Positions 1-5,407 of a DNA stretch of 5,407 nucleotides are shown in pieces. Each line of letters starts with the position of its first letter. Position 1 is the first letter of the stretch. The translations under genes and the position numbers were made by a program. The stretch spans positions 1 through 5,407 of the forward strand of contig JAAZUX010000071.1 of NCBI GenBank assembly GCA_018623955.1, given 5' to 3'. This DNA is from Flavobacteriaceae bacterium (GTDB lineage: Bacteria; Bacteroidota; Bacteroidia; Flavobacteriales; Flavobacteriaceae). Under the pieces are notes generated by a model. That model was not told the origin of the DNA, ran no database searches, and was given only the letters and a program-made list of their open reading frames with translations.

Positions 1-786
1 AACCTCAAAGGCATTATGAGTGGGGGAGAGGAAGGCCCCATCATTTCGACCATTAATCCCGAGGAAAGCGAAATGCTCAAAAGGATTCACCTGCCCAGAG
101 ACGAAAAAAAACACATGCCGCCCAAATCAAAAATCCAATTGTCCAAAGCCGAAATAAAATTGATTGAACAGTGGGTCAGCGTGGGGGCACCAGAAAATAA
201 AACCATCGCAGAACTGAGATTATCCCAGAGTTTTTTCACTTCTTTTTTTCCTAAAGACGAAACAGGGATTTATCCCGATCCGGTATTGGAGCCTCTAGAC
301 AAGTCAGTCATTGATTCTCTTAGGGCTATGGGTTTACAAGTTGCCCCGCTTTATAAAACCGCTTCAATGTTAAAAATTTCAGCCATTAATATCCCCGATT
401 TTGACGATCAAAAAGCAGTTGTACTTTTAAAGGCATTGGATCATATTGTAGATTTGGATTTGGGACAAACCCAAGTTACCGATGCTGTTTTTGAGGTGAT
501 ACAACAATTCAAACATTTGACCGTACTTAAATTAAACCGAACTGCCATCTCGGGGAATGGGATTAATAAACTCATCACTCTTGAGCATTTAAAACAAATC
601 AACATGGTCAACTCCAACTTTGAGGCAGTCCATTTAGAGGAGATGTATTCTTTCCCTGCATTGGAAAAGGTTTACCTATTTGGAACTTCCGCAAACCTAT
701 CTGCCGAGGAGATTCCAGACCAATTCCAACCAATTTTTGAAATAGGAAATTACAAATTGGATGAGGATGTTGAAGAAAACCTTTAG
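1..786 (+). CDS. Cytochrome c domain (Planctomycete type) protein with C-terminal leucine-rich repeats, 5' truncated by window
   Basis: The frame is open from base 1 (reading NLKGI before the Met at 16), so the real start lies upstream and that Met is internal. Numbering from it, residues 1-59 match the second half of the Planctomycete cytochrome c domain (PSCyt1): GGEEGP, NPEESEMLKRIHLP, then HMPP (residues 33-36, Met34 the likely axial haem ligand), and an EIKLIEQWVSVGAP helix. The CxxCH haem site would be upstream and is not seen. Residues 141-235 form four leucine-rich repeats of 23-24 residues, beginning LDHIVDLDL, FKHLTVLKL, LEHLKQINM and FPALEKVYL. In Bacteroidota, relatives usually carry an N-terminal membrane region, so the protein is probably anchored and faces the periplasm; this is inferred from the family. 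The stop lies 32 nt before the GH109-like gene, which suggests one operon. Electron transfer linked to the sugar oxidoreductases downstream is a reasonable guess, not shown. Confidence 0.82.
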   Translation, partial: NLKGIMSGGEEGPIISTINPEESEMLKRIHLPRDEKKHMPPKSKIQLSKAEIKLIEQWVSVGAPENKTIAELRLSQSFFTSFFPKDETGIYPDPVLEPLDKSVIDSLRAMGLQVAPLYKTASMLKISAINIPDFDDQKAVVLLKALDHIVDLDLGQTQVTDAVFEVIQQFKHLTVLKLNRTAISGNGINKLITLEHLKQINMVNSNFEAVHLEEMYSFPALEKVYLFGTSANLSAEEIPDQFQPIFEIGNYKLDEDVEENL

Positions 787-818
787 TTTTGTACTTTCGT
801 TTGAAAACCAAACTTCAA

Positions 819-2216
819 ATGTCGATCAACAGAAGAAATTTTTTAAAAAAAACCTCCCTATCCACAGCTGCCCTAGCTTCTGTGCCATTACTCACAAACT
901 GTGAGTCGGAGGTAAAATCACAAGCGCCTTCCGGAGGACTTTATATGGGAGACCACGCTGCTCCTAAACTCAGCAAGATAAGAGCTGCTTTTATCGGTGT
1001 AGGAAGCCGGGGCGGAGGACACCTCAAGTTTTTCGCGGGACTGCCCGGAACTGAGGTGGTAGCCATCAGCGATTTATACGAAGATAATGTCAAAGAAAAA
1101 CTGGGAATGGTAAACCAACTGACCGAAGCCACCAGCCATTCAAATATCGCAACCTATTGGGGGGATGAAAACCGTTGGAAAACCATGTTGAAGGAGGTAA
1201 AGCCTGATGTGGTATTCATTGCGACCAACTGGAACAACCATGCCCCTATGGCCATAGAATGTATGAAACAAGGTGCCCATGCCTTTGTGGAGGTTCCCTT
1301 GGCCGTGACCCTCAAAGAACTTTGGGAGATTGTCGATACTTCCGAAAGAACTCAAAAGCACTGTATGATGATGGAGAACGTCAATTACGGCAGGGCCGAA
1401 TTGATGTACCTCAACATGTGCAGACAAGGGGTAATCGGAGAATTACTTCATGCTGAGGCGGCCTATATCCATGAGCTCAGAGGTCAAATGAATCAGGTGG
1501 AGCGCGGTACAGGTTCCTGGCGTACCCACCACTATGCCACCGGAAAAGGGAATCTCTATCCCACACACGGATTGGGGCCCGTGGCCCAATACATGAGCTT
1601 GGCGCGCCAAGACGATAATTTCAAAAGTCTTGTGTCTTTTTCTACCCCCGCTTTCGGTAGAAAATTATATGCCGAAAAAAATTACCCTGCGGATCACCAA
1701 TGGAATCAGTTGGACTACCTTAACGGAGACCTCAACACATCCATCATCAAAACCCATGTGGGCCGCACTGTCATGGTACAATGGGACGAAACCAGTCCAA
1801 GACCCTATACCCGTCTCAATCTTGTTCAGGGTACCAAGGGCACCTTAGCCGGCTATCCCACCCGTGTGGCACTGGAAGATGGAGTAGAGGGGGTCACCAA
1901 AGACCATCACAGTTGGGTAGAGGGAGAGCAATTGGAAAAAGTATTTGAAAAATACGATCACCCCCTTTATAAAAGGCTCAATCAGCAATCCAAAGACAGT
2001 GGACATGGGGGTATGGATGGTATCATGATGTACCGTATTGTAGAGTGTTTACAAAAGGGACTCCCTCTGGATCAAAATGTTTACGAAGGGGCTTTTTGGA
2101 GTGCAGTGACCGAACTCAGTGGAAAATCTATAGAACAAGGTGGTGCTCCACAACAATTCCCTGACTTTACACGTGGGAACTGGAAGAACACAAAACCTTT
2201 AGGTATAATATCATAA
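819..2216 (+). CDS. GH109-like Gfo/Idh/MocA-fold protein (NAD-dependent glycosidase or keto-glycoside enzyme), Tat lipoprotein
   Basis: The 465-residue protein opens with a Tat motif (NRRNFLKK, residues 4-11), a hydrophobic stretch and a lipobox-like LLTNC (Cys28). It is therefore likely exported folded with its cofactor and then lipid-anchored. A Rossmann fold begins at residue 54 (AFIGVGSRG, dinucleotide loop 58-65). Where classical oxidoreductases carry EKP with a catalytic Lys, this one has EVP (158-160), as GH109 proteins do. Other GH109 hallmarks are MENVNY (185-190), WRTHHY (234-239), LYPTHGLGP (246-254, Tyr247 and His250), a YDHPLYK block, GHGGMD and the C-terminal FPDFTRGNWKN. Known GH109 enzymes are alpha-N-acetylgalactosaminidases that use tightly bound NAD+ in a transient C3 oxidation; the substrate here is unknown. 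ATG at 819 is chosen because it places the Tat motif right after the start. An in-frame TTG at 789 would add ten residues that fit no signal peptide. The DUF1080 gene follows after 17 nt. Confidence 0.88.
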   Translation: MSINRRNFLKKTSLSTAALASVPLLTNCESEVKSQAPSGGLYMGDHAAPKLSKIRAAFIGVGSRGGGHLKFFAGLPGTEVVAISDLYEDNVKEKLGMVNQLTEATSHSNIATYWGDENRWKTMLKEVKPDVVFIATNWNNHAPMAIECMKQGAHAFVEVPLAVTLKELWEIVDTSERTQKHCMMMENVNYGRAELMYLNMCRQGVIGELLHAEAAYIHELRGQMNQVERGTGSWRTHHYATGKGNLYPTHGLGPVAQYMSLARQDDNFKSLVSFSTPAFGRKLYAEKNYPADHQWNQLDYLNGDLNTSIIKTHVGRTVMVQWDETSPRPYTRLNLVQGTKGTLAGYPTRVALEDGVEGVTKDHHSWVEGEQLEKVFEKYDHPLYKRLNQQSKDSGHGGMDGIMMYRIVECLQKGLPLDQNVYEGAFWSAVTELSGKSIEQGGAPQQFPDFTRGNWKNTKPLGIIS

Positions 2217-2233
2217 AAACAACATTTTATTCT

Positions 2234-2953
2234 ATGAAAAAAATCATTTTATCTATAGCCCTTCTGAGTATTTGGTCTTGTACCGAAGCTCCCAAAAAAA
2301 CAAACAGTGAATGGATCACCCTTTTTGACGGCAGTTCATTGGACGGTTGGAGGGCCTACAATGGCGATCAGATGCCTCCCGGTTGGAAAATCGTGGACAG
2401 CGTATTGACCTTTACCACTGCCCAAATCTTGGAGGAAGATTATGATTATACGGGCAGTAGAGACATTATTTATGGGGCCGAAGAATTTGATAATTTTGAA
2501 TTGTATGTGGAGTGGAACATTCCCAAAGGGGGGAATAGCGGTATTTTTTACCACCTCAAGGAAGGCTATGATGGCCCACCGGTGGTGGCACCCGAATACC
2601 AATTGCTGGACGATGAGAATTATGCCGAGATTCACAATTACGAGTTAAAAGACTGGCAACTTACTGCGGCCGACTATGCCATGCACGTCCCCGATACCAC
2701 CCAAAAGGTACTTTATCCTCCCGGCCAGTGGAACAGCAGCAGGATTGTTTTTACACCCGACAATGTCGAACACTGGCTCAACGGTAAAAAAGTATTGTCT
2801 TTTGTGCCTTGGTCTGAGGACTGGTATAAAAGAAGAAATTCCGGTAAGTGGAACAATGCTCCGGACTATGGAAAATACAAAACCGGATACATTGGTTTTC
2901 AAGATCATGGCAGTAATTTGTTTTTTAGAAACGTCAAAATCAAAAAATTATAA
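2234..2953 (+). CDS. DUF1080 / 3-keto-disaccharide hydrolase family lipoprotein
   Basis: This 239-residue protein has a short lysine-led hydrophobic signal ending in a lipobox (SIWSC, Cys16), so it should be a lipoprotein outside the cytoplasm. The rest is one concanavalin-like beta-sandwich domain of the DUF1080 family (PF06439). Its marks are LFDGSSLDGW (30-39), an ELYVEWNIPKGGNSGIFYH block (about 89-107), PEYQLLDDE (120-128), a PPGQWNSSRIVF strand, VEHWLNGKKV, and the closing YIGFQDHGSNLFFRNVKI (219-236). Family members studied in Bacteroides cleave glycosides already oxidised to 3-keto form, by hydrolysis or elimination, which fits its place between two Gfo/Idh/MocA genes. No acidic run follows the Cys, so there is no clear surface-export signal and a periplasmic location is favoured. 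Spacing is 17 nt upstream and 11 nt downstream, so it is probably cotranscribed. Family assignment is firm; the natural substrate is not known. Confidence 0.9.
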   Translation: MKKIILSIALLSIWSCTEAPKKTNSEWITLFDGSSLDGWRAYNGDQMPPGWKIVDSVLTFTTAQILEEDYDYTGSRDIIYGAEEFDNFELYVEWNIPKGGNSGIFYHLKEGYDGPPVVAPEYQLLDDENYAEIHNYELKDWQLTAADYAMHVPDTTQKVLYPPGQWNSSRIVFTPDNVEHWLNGKKVLSFVPWSEDWYKRRNSGKWNNAPDYGKYKTGYIGFQDHGSNLFFRNVKIKKL

Positions 2954-2964
2954 ACGCATAAAAG

Positions 2965-4305
2965 ATGAAAAAAAGAGATTTTTTAAAAACATCACTGGCA
3001 GCGGCCTCAACTGCTTTTATACCAAAATCAATCATGGCCATGGGAAAAACAGCAGACAAACTCAGAACTGCCCATATTGGGGTAGGAGGGATGGGAGGTG
3101 CCGACCTCAAATCAATTGCCTCACACCCGGATGTTGTCGTCGTTGGACTTTGTGATGTAGATTCCAATGCCATTGCCAAAGCCAGTGCCAACCATCCCAA
3201 TGCCAAAACCTATAAAGATTACAGGGTGATGCTCAAAGAAATGGCCAGCGAAATAGATGCTGTAGTGGTTTCTACCCCCGACCATACCCATGCACCTGCC
3301 TCAATCATGGCCATGGAAATGAACAAACCCGTCTATTGTCAAAAGCCCTTAGCACATTATGTGTCAGAGGTACGAGCCATGCGTAAAATAGCAGAAGAAA
3401 AAAACTTGATTACCCAAATGGGGATACAGGTACACTCTTTTTATGATTACAAATTGGCTACCCTTTTGATCCAATCAGGCATCATAGGAAAGGTAAGCCG
3501 AGTAAGAGCCTGGTCCCCCAAAAATTGGGGTTATGACGGTCCAAAACCCAATGGTAGTGATCCCGTACCTTCCAACCTGGACTGGAACCTTTGGTTGGGC
3601 ACTGCTGAAGAACGCCCCTTTAAAGAAAAAGTTTACCATCCCGGAAACTGGAGAAAATTGGTCGATTTTGGTTGTGGCACCCTAGGGGACATGGGCGTTC
3701 ATATTTTTGATACGCCCTATAATGCCTTGGCATTAGACGTTCCCAAGACCATTAAAAATAGCTGTAGGAAACCCAATGGATTTGGTTATCCTGAGATCAA
3801 TAAAGTAATCTATACTTTCCCTGGAACAGAATATACCACTGAAAATTTTGAGTGGGTCTGGCACGACGGAAAAGGAGCACCTAAGCCTCACAAAGAACTC
3901 AGGTTGCCCAACAAAGAAAAATTACCCTTACAGGGTGCTATGTTTATCGGAGAAAAGGGAAGATTGCTCTTGCCTCACTTTATGGAGCCGCCTCGTTTGA
4001 TCGTGGATGGTGAATACCAAGAGATCGACATCAAAAAATATGATCCTCAGGGAAAGTTGGGCATAACGGTCAACGATTATGAAAGGGATGCTCCCAAACA
4101 CTACCACCAGTTTGTAGATGCTTGTTTGGGCAGAGACCAAGTTTCGGCTCCTTTTTCATATGCCTCTAGACTAACGGAAACCATTTTATTGGGAGTAATC
4201 GCTGGGAGATTTCCAAACAAGACCCTACACTGGGACAGCCAGAAAGCAGCCTTTAAAGAAAGCGAAGCCAATCAATTTCTCAATGGTAAAAACCGCCAAT
4301 TTTAA
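2965..4305 (+). CDS. Gfo/Idh/MocA family oxidoreductase with Tat-like signal
   Basis: The protein has 446 residues. It begins MKKRDFLKTSLAAASTAF, a Tat-like signal with Lys-Arg in place of the twin arginine, and a possible cleavage near IMAMG (23-27). The Rossmann domain starts at residue 33 (LRTAHIGVGGMGG, loop 39-44), with an acidic residue ending strand 2 (CDVD, 63-66), as expected for NAD(P) binding. The motif STPDHTHAP (103-111) is followed by CQKPLAH (125-131), the family's EKP site with Lys127 kept, so it should be a true dehydrogenase or reductase. The C-terminal domain carries PKNWGYDGP, WNLWLG, YHPGNWR and GTLGDMGVHIFD (238-249, with Asp242 and His246 as likely catalytic residues). 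This is the subgroup common in Bacteroidota and Planctomycetes beside DUF1080 genes. The likely role is oxidation of sugar hydroxyls to keto groups, or the reverse reduction after cleavage. Which of the two cannot be told from sequence. It is the last gene before the terminator. Confidence 0.9.
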   Translation: MKKRDFLKTSLAAASTAFIPKSIMAMGKTADKLRTAHIGVGGMGGADLKSIASHPDVVVVGLCDVDSNAIAKASANHPNAKTYKDYRVMLKEMASEIDAVVVSTPDHTHAPASIMAMEMNKPVYCQKPLAHYVSEVRAMRKIAEEKNLITQMGIQVHSFYDYKLATLLIQSGIIGKVSRVRAWSPKNWGYDGPKPNGSDPVPSNLDWNLWLGTAEERPFKEKVYHPGNWRKLVDFGCGTLGDMGVHIFDTPYNALALDVPKTIKNSCRKPNGFGYPEINKVIYTFPGTEYTTENFEWVWHDGKGAPKPHKELRLPNKEKLPLQGAMFIGEKGRLLLPHFMEPPRLIVDGEYQEIDIKKYDPQGKLGITVNDYERDAPKHYHQFVDACLGRDQVSAPFSYASRLTETILLGVIAGRFPNKTLHWDSQKAAFKESEANQFLNGKNRQF

Positions 4306-4316
4306 CTTAGAGTAAT

Positions 4317-4358
4317 ATTCCGATGGTAAATACATATCACTTTACCATCGGGATTTTT
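4317..4358 (+). terminator. Rho-independent terminator of the sugar-oxidoreductase operon
   Basis: A perfect 11-bp stem pairs CCGATGGTAAA (4320-4330) with TTTACCATCGG (4341-4351) around a 10-nt loop. A G-T wobble and two A-T pairs extend it outward. A run of five T (4354-4358) follows immediately. It lies 11 nt after the stop of the second Gfo/Idh/MocA gene, which marks the end of that transcription unit and separates it from the PruA remnant. Confidence 0.88.
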
Positions 4359-4387
4359 ATTGTAATGATAACCTTAAGCCTCCAATC

Positions 4388-4735
4388 ATGTCCAATGCAA
4401 TCTTTAGGGTCTCTGACCCAATCAACGAGGAGGTAAGATCCTACTTGCCCCACTCTGAAGAAATCCAAAAATTGATGCTTACCTACCGCAAAATGTATGC
4501 AGCGCAGGTAGATGTTCCCCTCTATATTGGAGACAAGGAGGTAAGAACACAGAAAACGCTTAGCATTCATCCGCCTCACGACCATCATCACTGTCTGGGT
4601 AAATACCACCTTGCTGGAGAGGAAGAGGTGGATTTGGCCATTGAAGCTGTCTTGGAGGCAAGGCAAAAGTGGGTTGGTTTTTCATGGCAGGAGCGGGCTG
4701 CCATTTTTCTAAAAGCTGCTCAGCTCATTTCTTGA
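4388..4735 (+). pseudogene. pruA: N-terminal remnant of 1-pyrroline-5-carboxylate dehydrogenase (truncated pruA)
   Basis: The 115-codon frame resembles the first fifth of L-glutamate gamma-semialdehyde (P5C) dehydrogenase, the second step of proline breakdown to glutamate. Matching parts are DPINEEV (10-16), VPLYIGDKEVRT (43-54), the HPPHDHHHCLGKYH segment (61-74), an AIEAVLEARQKW helix (84-95) and WQERAAIFLKAAQLIS (100-115). It stops there, where the full enzyme of about 540 residues goes on, so the NAD-binding domain, catalytic Cys and general-base Glu are absent and it cannot be an active dehydrogenase. The usual GSPER element reads as HSEE, a sign of drift. The missing part does not follow, because the stop is 5 nt from the end of the convergent DoxX gene. 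No good promoter is seen in the 29 nt after the terminator. A short expressed protein with a new role is possible, since the frame is intact, but a relic left by deletion or partial duplication is more likely. Confidence 0.75.
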
Positions 4736-4740
4736 ATGAT

Positions 4741-5169
4741 TTATTTGTAAAGGATGGTTCGATCCAAACTGTATTTCCCGGGTCCTTTGAGTAGAATGAC
4801 GATGCTTAGCATCAGGAAAAGTAAGGGCAACTCGCTGCCATCAATACCTACTTCCGAAATCTTTTTGGTACTGGCCACCAACATGGTCAACCCCAACAAT
4901 AAAGCAGCAGGACGGGTCAAGAGTCCGAAGGCAATCAAGAGTGCCCCAATCGATTCTGAAAAGGCTGCAATAAATCCGAAAGTAACTTTAAGTGAATCCA
5001 AGCCGATCCATTGGGTTAAAGCATTTCCCAGTCGCTCCCAACGGGAAGCATCCGAAAGTAGTTTTGACCAACCATGGTAGTAGCACATCGTTATCCCGGT
5101 AAAAAAGCGAAGGAGGAGATAAGACGTTTCAGGAAAGGGTGACTTGTTGTTTAAAAGTAGGTTTTTCAT
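4741..5169 (-). CDS. DoxX family membrane protein
   Basis: The 142-residue protein has four predicted membrane segments, at about 16-34, 62-82, 87-101 and 113-128, the usual DoxX layout and length. DoxX signatures are LLLRFFTGITMCYYHGWSK (18-36, with Arg21, His32, Gly33 and Lys36), FSESIGALLIAFGLLTRPAA (70-89, with Glu72 and Arg86) and a closing GPGKYSLD (129-136). The family is widespread and poorly defined. It was named after a subunit of an archaeal terminal quinol oxidase, and other members are tied to thiosulfate oxidation or oxidative stress, so the exact role here is open. The start at 5169 gives a short polar N-terminus before the first membrane segment; no other Met fits as well. It is divergent from the YpdA-type gene, sharing a 91-nt intergenic region, and convergent with the PruA remnant, with 5 nt between the stops and no hairpin there. 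Confidence 0.88.
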   Translation of the reverse strand: MKNLLLNNKSPFPETSYLLLRFFTGITMCYYHGWSKLLSDASRWERLGNALTQWIGLDSLKVTFGFIAAFSESIGALLIAFGLLTRPAALLLGLTMLVASTKKISEVGIDGSELPLLFLMLSIVILLKGPGKYSLDRTILYK

Positions 5170-5204
5170 TATTCTAAAAAATTATTAATTGTAAAGTTAA
5201 ATAA

Positions 5205-5234
5205 TTGGGGATATTAAATTGTCCCTTAAATTTA
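5205..5234 (+). promoter_or_regulatory. Candidate Bacteroidota-type promoter for the YpdA-like gene
   Basis: A TTG at 5205-5207 is followed after 19 nt by TAAATTTA (5227-5234). This resembles the Bacteroidota primary sigma pattern TTG plus TAnnTTTG, with the last G replaced by A. A transcript would begin near 5241, leaving a leader of about 20 nt before the ATG at 5261. The region is very AT-rich, so a chance match is possible. No equally good match was found on the other strand for the DoxX gene. Confidence 0.42.
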
Positions 5235-5241
5235 GACAATT
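5217..5241. promoter_or_regulatory. Inverted repeat overlapping the putative promoter, possible operator
   Basis: AATTGTC (5217-5223) and GACAATT (5235-5241) form a perfect 7-bp inverted repeat with an 11-nt spacer. With one mismatch the arms extend to 11 bp (5213-5223 and 5235-5245). The centre-to-centre distance of 18 bp is close to two helical turns, as for a dimeric DNA-binding protein, and the repeat covers the candidate -7 element. No T-run follows, so it is not an intrinsic terminator. The binding protein, if any, is unknown, and AT-rich composition raises the odds of chance. Confidence 0.35.
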
Positions 5242-5260
5242 AAATCGACTACTTATCCAT

Positions 5261-5407
5261 ATGACTGATAAAATTCAAGACCTCATCATCATCGGTGCAG
5301 GCCCTATCGGATTGGCCTGTGGGATAGAGGCCCAAAAAAAGGATTTGGATCATCTGATTTTCGACAAAGGGTGCTTGGTTAACTCCCTCTATCGATATCC
5401 AATGAAT
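5261..5407 (+). CDS. ypdA: YpdA family FAD-dependent reductase (putative bacillithiol disulfide reductase), 3' truncated by window
   Basis: Only the first 49 codons are present. They start with a beta strand and an FAD-binding Rossmann loop, LIIIGAGPIGLACGIEA (8-24, with Gly12, Gly14 and Gly17), continue to a second strand ending in an acidic residue (HLIFDKG, Asp35), and then read CLVNSLYRYPMN (38-49). The pattern GPIGLACGIEA plus KGCLVNSLYxYP is characteristic of the YpdA family, flavoproteins of about 320-330 residues that reduce oxidised bacillithiol with NADPH in the cytoplasm. Bacillithiol is made by Firmicutes and many Bacteroidota. The Cys that follows Gly-Gly-Gly-Pro in the Staphylococcus aureus protein is Ile16 here, with a Cys four residues later (Cys20). 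ATG at 5261 is the natural start, since the Rossmann strand begins seven residues in. A thioredoxin reductase relative is the main alternative, but the NSLYxYP segment argues for YpdA. Confidence 0.82.
   Translation, partial: MTDKIQDLIIIGAGPIGLACGIEAQKKDLDHLIFDKGCLVNSLYRYPMN

Noticed and set aside
789..818. TTG-initiated 10-residue extension of the GH109-like protein
   Set aside because: It would put ten non-signal residues before an otherwise perfectly placed Tat motif, and ATG at 819 is a better start.
838..852. T6A8 run as a possible slippage or frameshift site
   Set aside because: It simply encodes Phe-Leu-Lys-Lys of the Tat motif in an A-rich organism, and the frame is intact on both sides.
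1140..1427. 95-codon open frame on the - strand inside the GH109-like gene
   Set aside because: It is antisense to a strongly supported conserved coding region and has no recognisable family.
2676..3155. 159-codon open frame on the + strand
   Set aside because: It overlaps the DUF1080 and second oxidoreductase genes in another frame, has no recognisable domain and crosses the real gene junction; it is a shadow of well-supported genes.
4337..4666. 109-codon - strand open frame across the terminator and PruA remnant
   Set aside because: It is antisense to recognisable PruA sequence and includes the terminator arm; no domain is seen.
4754..5080. 108-codon + strand open frame
   Set aside because: It is antisense to the DoxX gene, whose membrane segments and motifs are clear on the - strand.
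5170..5260. Promoter for the DoxX gene on the - strand
   Set aside because: A TAACTTTA element can be found, but no TTG lies at suitable spacing upstream of it, so the match is too weak to report.

Overview
The window reads as chromosomal DNA of a Bacteroidota bacterium, most likely a (marine) Flavobacteriia-type organism. The reasons are A-rich leaders without Shine-Dalgarno motifs, a plausible TTG / TAnnTTTn Bacteroidota promoter, lipoproteins of Bacteroidota style, Tat-type signals of the RRxFLKK kind on Gfo/Idh/MocA proteins, and the family content (DUF1080, GH109-like, cytochrome domain plus leucine-rich repeats, YpdA). The taxon is inferred from these traits, not from any database match.

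Positions 1-4305 hold four tightly spaced genes on the + strand, probably one operon whose promoter and first gene start lie upstream. In order they are: the C-terminal part of a Planctomycete-type cytochrome c domain protein with leucine-rich repeats; a Tat/lipobox-bearing GH109-like member of the Gfo/Idh/MocA fold; a DUF1080 (3-keto-disaccharide hydrolase family) lipoprotein; and a second, classical Gfo/Idh/MocA oxidoreductase with an export signal. Gaps are 32, 17 and 11 nt. A strong intrinsic terminator at 4317-4358 closes the unit. Together this looks like an extracytoplasmic pathway that cleaves glycosides by redox chemistry: a sugar hydroxyl is oxidised to a keto group by a protein-bound NAD cofactor, the keto-glycoside is cleaved, and the keto-sugar is reduced or its electrons are passed on. 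The cytochrome protein is a candidate electron acceptor, but that is inference.

Positions 4388-4735 hold a 115-codon open frame matching only the N-terminal end of 1-pyrroline-5-carboxylate dehydrogenase (PruA, normally about 540 residues). It lacks the NAD-binding and catalytic domains and ends 5 nt from the stop of a convergent DoxX-family membrane protein gene (4741-5169, - strand), so it is a gene remnant.

Positions 5170-5260 form an AT-rich divergent intergenic region with a plausible promoter and an inverted repeat. It is followed by the first 49 codons of a YpdA-type FAD-dependent reductase (putative bacillithiol disulfide reductase), cut by the window end. No RNA genes, CRISPR arrays or insertion sequences were seen, and no gene-free stretch exceeds 300 bases.
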